NCBI RefSeq assembly: GCF_024198175.1
Contig: NZ_JAJVKV010000004.1
Coordinates: 434,001 to 498,000, forward strand
Direction: 5' to 3'
Source: Pyxidicoccus xibeiensis
GTDB lineage: Bacteria; Myxococcota; Myxococcia; Myxococcales; Myxococcaceae
Length of the DNA stretch: 64,000 bases
The position numbers and the translations under genes are program-made. Below the pieces are notes generated by a model. It had not been told where the DNA came from and did not search any database. It saw only the letters and a list, made by a program, of their open reading frames with translations. Shown in pieces: positions 35,466-42,566 of this stretch. Every line of letters starts with the position of its first letter. Within the stretch, counting starts at the first letter, position 1.

Positions 35466-37145
35466 ATGAAACCCCTCGCAGAGCTGTTGCGGCACCTGTC
35501 GCGCCCCGGAGTCACGGAGCTGACCCTGGCGACGGGCCGCCCACCGATGATCCGCGGGAGCAACGGCTACGAGCCGGTGGACCCCGCCGCCGTGACGACG
35601 GACGACGTCACCCGGGCGCTCCAGGCCATGGTGGGCCTGGCCCGGGCCTCCACCGTCACGGACACCCCGGTGCAGTGGTCCGTCAACGCCAACGGCCTGG
35701 GGGCGCTCTCCATCGCCGCCATGCGCCGCGGAGACCTGCTCCACCTGCGGCTCACCCGCGCCGATGCCGCGCAGCCCGCCCAGGCGCCGGCTCCCGCCGC
35801 ACCGCAGGCCGCCGCGCCGGCTCCCTCGCCCGCCGCGCGAGCCCCCGCGCCTCCAGCACCCGCGCCCGCCGCGCCCGTCGCCCGCCCTGCTCCGGCACCG
35901 GCGGCTCCTGCTCCTGCTCCGGCACCGGCGCGTGCGCCCGAGCCCGCGCCCCAGGCCCGTGCTTCCGCCGCGCAGCGGTCGTCGGGTTCCGCGTCGCACG
36001 TGCTGGCCGCGCTGCTCGAGGAGGCCCGGAGCATGCGGGCCAGCGACGTGCACATCATCTCGGAGCGCCCCGTCCTCTTCCGCCTCGCGGGGGACCTGGT
36101 GCCCCAGGGCTCGGTGCTGGACGCGGCCCGGGTGGAGCAGCTGCTGCTGCCGGTGGTGCCCGAGCGGCTGCGCGCGGTGCTGGACAAGGACGGCAGCTGC
36201 GACTTCTCGCTGGACTCGCCGGAGATGGGGCGCTTCCGCGTCAACGTGGGCCGGCAGCGCACGGGCTACAAGGGCACCTTCCGCGTGATTTCCCGCGAGG
36301 TGCCCACGCTGGAGTCGCTGGGCCTGCCCGCGGACATCGCCAAGGCGGTGCACCACCACCAGGGCCTCATCGTCATCACCGGCCCGTCCGGCCACGGCAA
36401 GACGAGCACGCTGGCGGCGCTGGTGGACATCATCAACCGCGAGACGACGCACCACGTGCTCACGGTGGAGGACCCGGTGGAGTTCGTCCACCCGCGCAAG
36501 AAGGCCCTCATCAGCCAGCGCGAGGTGGGCTCGCACACGAAGACGTTCGCCAGCGCGCTCAAGGGCAGCCTCCGCGAGGACCCGGACGTCATCGTCGTGG
36601 GTGAGCTGCGCGACACGGAGACGGTGCGCATGGCGCTGGCGGCCAGCGAGACGGGCCACCTGCTCATCAGCACCATGAACACGCCGAGCGCGGCGAAGAC
36701 CATCGACCGGCTCATCGACCTCTTCCCGCCCGCGGACCAGCAGCAGGTGCGCCTGTCCCTGTCCAGCGGCCTGCGCCTCATCGTCAGCCAGCGGCTGATG
36801 GCGAGCGCGGACGGCAAGGGCATGGTGGCCGCGGCGGAGGTGCTCCCCGGCTCGGTGGCCCTGGGCAACCTCATCCGCGACAACAAGACGTACCAGATTC
36901 CCTCCCTCCAGCAGCGCGGCAAGAGCCTGGGCATCGTCCGCTTCGAGGACTCGCTCGCGGACCTGGTGCGCGCGGGCAAGGTGAAGCTGGAGGTGGCCAA
37001 GGCCTTCGTGGACAACCCGGACGAGCTGGAGGCCGTGGTGACGGGCAAGCGGGCCGGCAACACGGTGGCGGCCCCGGAGACGTCGCAAGACAGCGCGCGG
37101 CTCTTGAGCAAGATGGGCTCGCTGATGGGCAGGAAGGGCTCCTGA
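35466..37145 (+). CDS. PilT-family ATPase with duplicated N domain and Pro/Ala linker
   Basis: 559 residues, against ~350-370 for ordinary PilT. Residues ~1-97 look like a first copy of the PilT/GspE N-terminal PAS-like domain (T-E-L-T-L-A-T-G-R-P-P-M-I-R). Residues ~100-170 are a Pro/Ala linker. Residues ~185-290 are the usual N domain (A-S-D-V-H-I-I-S-E-R-P), followed by the ATPase core with Walker A GPSGHGKT (306-313) and V-V-G-E-L-R-D (Walker B). The His box reads S-T-M-N-T-P-S-A, with N405 where PilT has histidine. It may be a regulator or a modified retraction motor for type IV pili. It lies 1 bp from the next gene. Confidence 0.88.
   Translation: MKPLAELLRHLSRPGVTELTLATGRPPMIRGSNGYEPVDPAAVTTDDVTRALQAMVGLARASTVTDTPVQWSVNANGLGALSIAAMRRGDLLHLRLTRADAAQPAQAPAPAAPQAAAPAPSPAARAPAPPAPAPAAPVARPAPAPAAPAPAPAPARAPEPAPQARASAAQRSSGSASHVLAALLEEARSMRASDVHIISERPVLFRLAGDLVPQGSVLDAARVEQLLLPVVPERLRAVLDKDGSCDFSLDSPEMGRFRVNVGRQRTGYKGTFRVISREVPTLESLGLPADIAKAVHHHQGLIVITGPSGHGKTSTLAALVDIINRETTHHVLTVEDPVEFVHPRKKALISQREVGSHTKTFASALKGSLREDPDVIVVGELRDTETVRMALAASETGHLLISTMNTPSAAKTIDRLIDLFPPADQQQVRLSLSSGLRLIVSQRLMASADGKGMVAAAEVLPGSVALGNLIRDNKTYQIPSLQQRGKSLGIVRFEDSLADLVRAGKVKLEVAKAFVDNPDELEAVVTGKRAGNTVAAPETSQDSARLLSKMGSLMGRKGS
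35770..35990 (+). repeat. Pro/Ala-rich low-complexity linker DNA
   Basis: Imperfect A-P and A-P-A-P units encode about 70 residues of Pro/Ala between the two N domains of the first PilT-like ATPase. It is likely an extended, TonB-like stiff linker. Confidence 0.85.
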
Positions 37146-37146
37146 G

Positions 37147-38256
37147 ATGAACACCTCCCCTCGTATCGCCACCCTCTTCGACGCGCTGCTGGAGCAGAAG
37201 GGCAGCGACCTGCACCTGGGCGTGGGCTACCCGCCCCTGGGCCGCATCCGCGGCGAGCTGAAGCCCCTGCGCGAGGAGCTCCTCACCCAGCAGGAGATGG
37301 AGGCGCTGCTCTTCGAGCTCATCAACCCCGAGCAGCAGCGGCAGATTGTCGAGGAGCTGGACCTGGACTTCGCCTACGGCTACGGCACCAAGGCCCGCTT
37401 CCGCGCCAACTACTTCAACAAGCTGACGGGCCTGGCGGCCGTCTTCCGCACCATCCCCAGCAAGGTGCTGTCGCTGGAGGATTTGAAGACGCCCGAAGTC
37501 GTGCGCAAGCTGGCGGACCGGCGCAGCGGGCTGGTGCTGGTGACGGGCCCCACCGGCAGCGGCAAGTCCACCACGCTGGCGGGGATGATCAACTACATCA
37601 ACCAGACGCGCCCCGCGCACGTGCTGACGATTGAAGACCCGGTGGAGTTCGTCCACGAGTCCCAGAAGGCGCAGGTGACGCACCGCGAGGTGGGGCCGCA
37701 CGCGTCCAGCTTCGCCACGGCCATCCGCTCGGCGGGCCGCGAGGACCCGAACGTCATCCTCATCGGCGAGCTTCGCACCAACGAGACGATGAAGCTGGCG
37801 CTGCAACTGGCCAGCTTCGGCGTGCTGGTGTTCGCCACGGTGCACACCAACAGCGCGCCGGCCACCATCGACCGCATCATCAACGCCTTCCCCGCGGACG
37901 AGCAGGCGCAGGTGCGAGGCATGCTGGCGGAGAGCCTCGCGGGCATCGTCGCCCAGCAGCTCATCAAGACGGCGGACGGCAAGGGCCGCGTGGCGGCGCT
38001 GGAAATCCTGGTGGGCAGCAGCGCCATTGCGTCCATGATTCGCGAGGGCAAGGTCTTCCAGATTGCGTCCAAGATGCAGGCCGGCCAGGGCCAGGGCATG
38101 CAGACGCTGGACATGCACCTGGAGCGGCTGGTGAAGGACGGGGTGATTACGCCCGAGGCCGCGCTGGAGAAGGCGCAGGACAAGGAGAACCTGGCCAAGG
38201 TCATCTCCCGCCTCAAGCCCGAGTGGGAAGTCCCGGAGTCGCTGAAGTCGCTCTGA
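37147..38256 (+). CDS. PilT-family type IV pilus retraction ATPase
   Basis: 369 residues, normal PilT length. The N domain has G-S-D-L-H-L-G-V-G-Y-P-P (19-30). Walker A is GPTGSGKS (134-141), the Asp-box region is E-D-P-V-E-F-V-H near 163-170, Walker B lies in V-I-L-I-G-E-L-R, and the His box is intact (T-V-H-T-N-S-A, H233). Q-L-I-K-T-A-D-G-K-G-R is conserved. Such hexameric ATPases depolymerise type IV pili. M. xanthus carries several PilT paralogues, and two of them are, as I recall, adjacent genes not far from dif, which fits this pair. It begins 1 bp after the previous stop. Confidence 0.9.
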   Translation: MNTSPRIATLFDALLEQKGSDLHLGVGYPPLGRIRGELKPLREELLTQQEMEALLFELINPEQQRQIVEELDLDFAYGYGTKARFRANYFNKLTGLAAVFRTIPSKVLSLEDLKTPEVVRKLADRRSGLVLVTGPTGSGKSTTLAGMINYINQTRPAHVLTIEDPVEFVHESQKAQVTHREVGPHASSFATAIRSAGREDPNVILIGELRTNETMKLALQLASFGVLVFATVHTNSAPATIDRIINAFPADEQAQVRGMLAESLAGIVAQQLIKTADGKGRVAALEILVGSSAIASMIREGKVFQIASKMQAGQGQGMQTLDMHLERLVKDGVITPEAALEKAQDKENLAKVISRLKPEWEVPESLKSL

Positions 38257-38298
38257 GGGCCCGCGCGGCTAGAGTGCGCCGCCGAAAGGGGCGAGCGC

Positions 38299-38691
38299 AT
38301 GAGCGAGCAGTCGAAGCCGGCAGTGGGCACCGTGGGCTGGATGGACCTCACGGTGAAGGACGCCGTGGCGGTGAAGGACTTCTACCGGGACGTGGTGGGC
38401 TGGAAGGGCGTGGGCCTGGACATGGGCGGGTACGAGGACTTCCTGATGATTCCGCCCGGCAGTGAAGCGCCCGCGGCGGGCGTGTGCCACGCGCGGGGCC
38501 CCAACGCGGACCTGCCGGCCGCGTGGCTGGTGTACATCACCGTGGAGGACCTGGACCGCAGCCTGGAGCGCGTCACCGCGATGGGCGGCAAGGTGCGCGG
38601 CCAGATTCGCGACGGAGGCATGGGCCGCTACTGCGTCATCGAGGACCCGTCCGGCGCGGTGTCCGCCCTGTTCGAGTCGAAGAAGGCCTGA
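38299..38691 (+). CDS. Glyoxalase/bleomycin-resistance (VOC) family protein
   Basis: 130 residues, a single two-repeat VOC fold: G-W-M-D-L-T-V-K-D-A near 13-22, W-L-V-Y-I-T-V-E-D-L near 75-84, and C-V-I-E-D-P-S-G-A near 114-122, which supplies the metal-ligand glutamate. A lyase, dioxygenase or binding role cannot be told apart. It lies 42 bp after the PilT gene on the same strand but is functionally unrelated by sequence. Confidence 0.85.
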   Translation: MSEQSKPAVGTVGWMDLTVKDAVAVKDFYRDVVGWKGVGLDMGGYEDFLMIPPGSEAPAAGVCHARGPNADLPAAWLVYITVEDLDRSLERVTAMGGKVRGQIRDGGMGRYCVIEDPSGAVSALFESKKA

Positions 38692-38693
38692 GC

Positions 38694-40940
38694 TCAGAGC
38701 CGCCAGTTGAGGCGGATGTCGCTCAGGTTCTCCGCGAGGATGCGCTCCTTGCAGCCCTCGCAGAACGTGTAGACCTTGGCGCTGTTCGCCGCCCCTGCGC
38801 CGAACATGACGCAGGTGTGCTCCAGCTCGACCTCGGGATACGTGGCGGCGTCGTAGCTCAGCGAAGCCTTCTTCGTGAGCCCGTTCGCGCAGTGCAGCCC
38901 CTGGTGTGACTTCTCCGTGTAGACGTCTCCGTCCGGCACCCCCTTCGGGAAGGGGATGCCCGGAATGGGCGCCGTGCGCCCCAGGGTCGCGTCCAGCGTC
39001 TTTCCGCCATAGGCCTGCCCCATGTTGTGTCCCAGCTCGTGCGTGAGGGCCCGCGCCAGGGCGTTCGCATGGGTCGCGCCCAGGACCGTGCTGAGCCCCG
39101 TGTCCCCCCGCAGCGCCGAGCCCCGCGCGGGCTGCAGGCAGACCCCCTGGAGCTGGAAGCTGAGCTGGAACTCACGAGCCCCGGACCTGAAGCACCCGTC
39201 GACCACGGGCAGGCGGACCCCCAGGTAGGACGGGTCCCCGGTGGGCGCCTTGAACCGGAGCTTCTGGTAGTGGACCAGCTCCACGTGCGCGCGGATGGCC
39301 GCCTCCGTCGTGTACTCGGCCCCCGTCCTCAACACGCCGCCGGGGTCCTCCGCGTCGGTGATGTCCTCCCAGAAGCCCGGGAAGCCGTCATCGCCATCGT
39401 CAGCCAGGGTCCTGCACTGGGTGGCCTTCCACGCGAGCCTCTGGATGCAGAACACCCCGGCGCCCACGCCGCCCACGCTGTCGTCGAGCGTGAGCTCGAG
39501 CGCGACCCGCGTCGCCATGACGGCATGCTCCCCCGGCGCTTCCACCGCCAGGAAGCTCTGGTCCCACTGCCTGGGAATGACGAGGTAGTCACTCAACAGG
39601 ATGCTCATCGTGCGGCCGTCACGGTGCTGCATCAGCGCGTTCAGCAGCGTCGCCTGCTGGCCCGTGCTCAGCACGAAGACCTTCGTGCCAGCGGTCTTCT
39701 CGAACACCGCCCCGTCCAGGACGTTGGCGGCCCCGCCATGGCTCAGGTCCGTCTTGCGCACGAACTCCTCGCGCCGCTTGACGAGCTTGATGAACACGTC
39801 GTCCAGACACGTGGTGGTGGCCAGGAGTGTCTCGTCCTTCAGGCCCAGGACGGTCTTCGACTTGAGGACGGTGAAGTCGGTGAGCCGGTCGTCTCCGTCC
39901 GCCGTCGGCTGCAGCAGCTCGTACTCCACCTCCCGCCACGTCTCGAAGTCCAGCGTGTCCGTCACCGTCCCCTTCCGCGCGCCCACCTCCACCTTGCACG
40001 TCTCGCCCCCGGCGATGCCCAGGTCCACCTGGAAGCTCGCCTCCTTGTCGGCACCGACGGTGACGCGCCCCGTCTGCACCTTGCCTCCATCCGTGCTCAC
40101 CAGGTCCTGTACGCCCTTCAGCTCGGGCAGCTCGTCGGAGCGCTTCGACTTCCGGGAGAAGGTACAGGTGATGAAGATGTCCGCGCCTTCGAGGGCAATC
40201 TTGTTGAGCGGCGCCCGGGCCCCATCCCCCTTGCCGCCCACCACGAAGGTGATGACCCGGCCCTTGCCGTCCCGGCCCTTGGCGCCGCTGGCGCGGTTGA
40301 TGACCTGCTGAATCTTCGCGTCGGCCAGCGGCCCGAGGAAGCCCGCGGTGAAGGTCGTCTGGATGCGCGCCTTGCGGACGCTGCCCACCGTCGCGGTGCC
40401 CGTGTCCCACTGCTTGAAGACGTAGGGCTTCGCGAAGCGGAGCTCCACCGGCTTCGCCTGGGTGAGCGCGACCTGCCGCTTGTTGTCGACGGCGCTCGTC
40501 TTCTGGCTCAGCACGCCCCCGTCCGCCGTGAGGCCGTCCGGAGGCTTCTTCCACACCACCTCGAACGGAATCTCCTCGTTGGCCACGACCTGGTTGTTCT
40601 CGTCGTAGGGAACCAGCTCCACGTCGAGGCGTGCGGGCCAGACGCGGTACTCGACGTCCGACACGATGAACTGCTGCTTGAAGGTGACGGCGAAGTACAT
40701 CACGTAGTACGGCAGCCCCAGCGGGACGGCGGGACAGCGAGGGCCGGCGCAGGTCACGACGCTTCCGCTGAACGTCCCCGCCTGGTCCGGCAGGCTCAGC
40801 CCCGCCACGGTGGCGCCCAGGGCGCCCGGAGGAGGACGGAAGACATAGGTGAAGGTCGCCTCGCGCGTGTCCCAGTACCCCAGCTCGAGGACGGCCCGCG
40901 GGGCCAGGAGGGAGCCCTCGAGGATGTCCACGTAGCTCAT
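38694..40940 (-). CDS. Putative zinc-metallopeptidase, paralogue 1 of 2 (T6SS-type effector candidate)
   Basis: 748 residues, no signal peptide. The N-terminal ~190 residues are beta-rich (V-S-D-V-E-Y-R-V-W-P near 125). A conserved middle region (~190-420) follows. The C-terminal peptidase-like part has H-E-L-G-H-N-M-G-Q at 634-642, a later T-E-K-S-H-Q-G-L-H-C, H-T-C-V-M-F-G and F-C-x-G-C. The HExxH pair is intact; the third ligand of a metzincin (H/D at +10) is replaced by Tyr, so it may lie in the downstream His cluster. The absence of a signal peptide, the paralogy with 42567-44822 and the DUF4123 gene nearby suggest an injected effector; this is inference. The start overlaps the 77-residue gene by 4 bp. 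Confidence 0.75.
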   Translation of the reverse strand: MSYVDILEGSLLAPRAVLELGYWDTREATFTYVFRPPPGALGATVAGLSLPDQAGTFSGSVVTCAGPRCPAVPLGLPYYVMYFAVTFKQQFIVSDVEYRVWPARLDVELVPYDENNQVVANEEIPFEVVWKKPPDGLTADGGVLSQKTSAVDNKRQVALTQAKPVELRFAKPYVFKQWDTGTATVGSVRKARIQTTFTAGFLGPLADAKIQQVINRASGAKGRDGKGRVITFVVGGKGDGARAPLNKIALEGADIFITCTFSRKSKRSDELPELKGVQDLVSTDGGKVQTGRVTVGADKEASFQVDLGIAGGETCKVEVGARKGTVTDTLDFETWREVEYELLQPTADGDDRLTDFTVLKSKTVLGLKDETLLATTTCLDDVFIKLVKRREEFVRKTDLSHGGAANVLDGAVFEKTAGTKVFVLSTGQQATLLNALMQHRDGRTMSILLSDYLVIPRQWDQSFLAVEAPGEHAVMATRVALELTLDDSVGGVGAGVFCIQRLAWKATQCRTLADDGDDGFPGFWEDITDAEDPGGVLRTGAEYTTEAAIRAHVELVHYQKLRFKAPTGDPSYLGVRLPVVDGCFRSGAREFQLSFQLQGVCLQPARGSALRGDTGLSTVLGATHANALARALTHELGHNMGQAYGGKTLDATLGRTAPIPGIPFPKGVPDGDVYTEKSHQGLHCANGLTKKASLSYDAATYPEVELEHTCVMFGAGAANSAKVYTFCEGCKERILAENLSDIRLNWRL

Positions 40941-41170
40941 GGCTGTCCCTCTCCGGGGGGAGGCGCGGGAGGAAGCACCTCCGACGTCAGCACCAGGACG
41001 GGCGGCGGCTCGGCCTCCACCTCCACCCGGAAGCGGAGCCCGGCCTCGCAGGGCAGCACCGCGCCCCCTACCTCCCGGTCCGAGAACCCCGTCTGCGCCG
41101 CGGCGCTGGAGGCCGCCAGCGCCTGCGACTCCTCCTGCCGGGTGGCCCCGCTGTCGTTGCCCGTGCTCAT
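40937..41170 (-). CDS. Small acidic protein in the metallopeptidase module
   Basis: 77 residues. Both ends overlap the neighbours by 4 bp (ATGA at 41167-41170 and 40937-40940), which strongly supports translation and coupling. It opens with a Ser/Thr/Gln/Ala-rich stretch and then has G-G-A-V-L-P-C and a Pro-rich end. No family is recognised. It could be an adaptor or chaperone fragment for the metallopeptidase that follows; this is inference from the coupling. Confidence 0.7.
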   Translation of the reverse strand: MSTGNDSGATRQEESQALAASSAAAQTGFSDREVGGAVLPCEAGLRFRVEVEAEPPPVLVLTSEVLPPAPPPGEGQP

Positions 41171-41556
41171 GGCGCCCCTCCGGACGGGGCGGCCCGCAGC
41201 CACTCCTGGGTTTCTCGGGTCAGCACGTCGAGCCGGAGGGCCGGCGCCAGGTGCTCCAGCTCCAGCAGCTCGCGGGCCCACTCCAGGCCCGGCGCCGTGT
41301 CGAAGTCGCGCCCGAGCACGCACATCAGCCCGGCGTACCGGCAGACCTCCCGCTCGGACCTCAGCCCATGGTGCCGCGCCCGCGCCACGCCGTGGGCGAT
41401 GAAGCCCGGCAGCGCCTCGCCGAGCGCGTCGCAGCGGTCCGGGAAGAACCGGCGCAGGTGGACGGCGAGCCGCGAGCTGAACGTGTCCACGGTGGACTGG
41501 CCGAGCGTCCGGAGCTGGGCCTCTCGAATCATCATCACGGGCCGCGAGTCGCTCAC
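41167..41556 (-). CDS. Small helical protein of a T6SS-effector-associated type
   Basis: 129 residues from GTG 41556, whose codon overlaps the stop of the preceding gene (GTGA). ATG 41535 is an internal alternative. The pattern I-R-E-A-Q-L...H-L-R-R-F-F-P-x-x-C, then E-R-E-V-C-R-Y-A-G-L-M-C-V-L-G-R-D-F-D is like a small protein family I recall next to DUF4123/VgrG effector operons in other proteobacteria; this recollection needs a search. Its role is unknown, perhaps as a chaperone. It is coupled at both ends with its neighbours. Confidence 0.7.
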   Translation of the reverse strand: MSDSRPVMMIREAQLRTLGQSTVDTFSSRLAVHLRRFFPDRCDALGEALPGFIAHGVARARHHGLRSEREVCRYAGLMCVLGRDFDTAPGLEWARELLELEHLAPALRLDVLTRETQEWLRAAPSGGAP

Positions 41557-42542
41557 GTCCCCTCCCCGTCCACGAAGGCGACCACCGCGGGGCCGGCCAT
41601 CCACTCGCCGGAGAAGGCGTAGCAGAACCAGGTCTGCGGCCGGGACGCGAGCGCGGCAATCCCCAGCAGGTCCACCTCGGCGAACCCCACGCCCTCGGGC
41701 CCTTCCGCGGGCTCGAAGCTGGGCACGTGGAGCGGCAGCACCACGGGCCCGGGCGTCTGGCTGCCCAGCAGCACGAGCCACACGGGCGCGAAGGCCCGCG
41801 CCGTCCGGTCCAGCCCGGCAACCTCCAGCCCGCCCCGGGGAATGCCCTCGCGGGACACCGGCAGCCGGAAGGCCACCCGCAGCGGCGCGGTGGCCCCCGG
41901 GCGCAGCGGCACCACGCGCTCGGCGGCGCGCAGCTCCAGGCCCGGCGCCTCGGGGACGGGGGGCGAGCCCTCCGTGGGGCCGAGGCGGGCCCACGGGGCG
42001 CCCGGCAGCGGCAGGGGCGACAGCGCCTTCCAGGGCAGGCGCTGCAGGGCCTGGTACCGCTCCACCTCCGGGTCCACGAAGGCGCGCTCGTCGCGCTCCA
42101 GCCGCACCGTCACGAGGTTGGAGCAGCGCTCCCTCAGCAGCACCACCACCCGCCACGTCCCCGGCGCCCAGTGCAGCCCGAGCGTCGTGCGCAGGTCGAT
42201 GAGGTGCTCCATGCCCGCGAAGCCCGGCTGCGGCTCGCCCTCACTCGGCGGGCCCGCGGACTCGTCCGGCTCCGCCAGCGCGGCCCGCAGCAGCCCGTGC
42301 TCCAGCTCCACGCCCACTACGACGGCGTGGTCGAACGGCGCGCGCTTCAGCTCCTTCAGGGAGTCGCTGTGGTAGGCCAGCAGGGGCAGCTCCCCCTGCG
42401 TGCCCAGCTGCACCTGCCGGGGACAGCCGATGGCGATGCCACGCACCTGGTCGCCAATCCGCTTCCAGGCGAAGTCGCGCAGCGTCCGGTAGGGGTTCTC
42501 ACGGTAGTCCACATCCGTGAGCCCGAAGATGTCCTGCGTCAT
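41553..42542 (-). CDS. Unknown protein of the metallopeptidase module
   Basis: 329 residues from ATG 42542, with AGAGGGA 6 bases upstream; ATG 42560 is a weaker alternative. The N terminus is M-T-Q-D-I-F-G-L-T-D-V-D-Y. The body is beta-rich with several long strands (R-V-V-V-L-L-R-E-R, F-A-P-V-W-L-V-L-L) and no membrane segment. I do not recognise the family. It lies 24 bp after metallopeptidase paralogue 2 and is coupled to the 129-residue gene, so it belongs to the same operon. It could be an immunity or accessory protein, without direct evidence. Confidence 0.7.
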   Translation of the reverse strand: MTQDIFGLTDVDYRENPYRTLRDFAWKRIGDQVRGIAIGCPRQVQLGTQGELPLLAYHSDSLKELKRAPFDHAVVVGVELEHGLLRAALAEPDESAGPPSEGEPQPGFAGMEHLIDLRTTLGLHWAPGTWRVVVLLRERCSNLVTVRLERDERAFVDPEVERYQALQRLPWKALSPLPLPGAPWARLGPTEGSPPVPEAPGLELRAAERVVPLRPGATAPLRVAFRLPVSREGIPRGGLEVAGLDRTARAFAPVWLVLLGSQTPGPVVLPLHVPSFEPAEGPEGVGFAEVDLLGIAALASRPQTWFCYAFSGEWMAGPAVVAFVDGEGT

Positions 42543-42566
42543 GCGCTGTCCCTCTTCCATGCGTGC

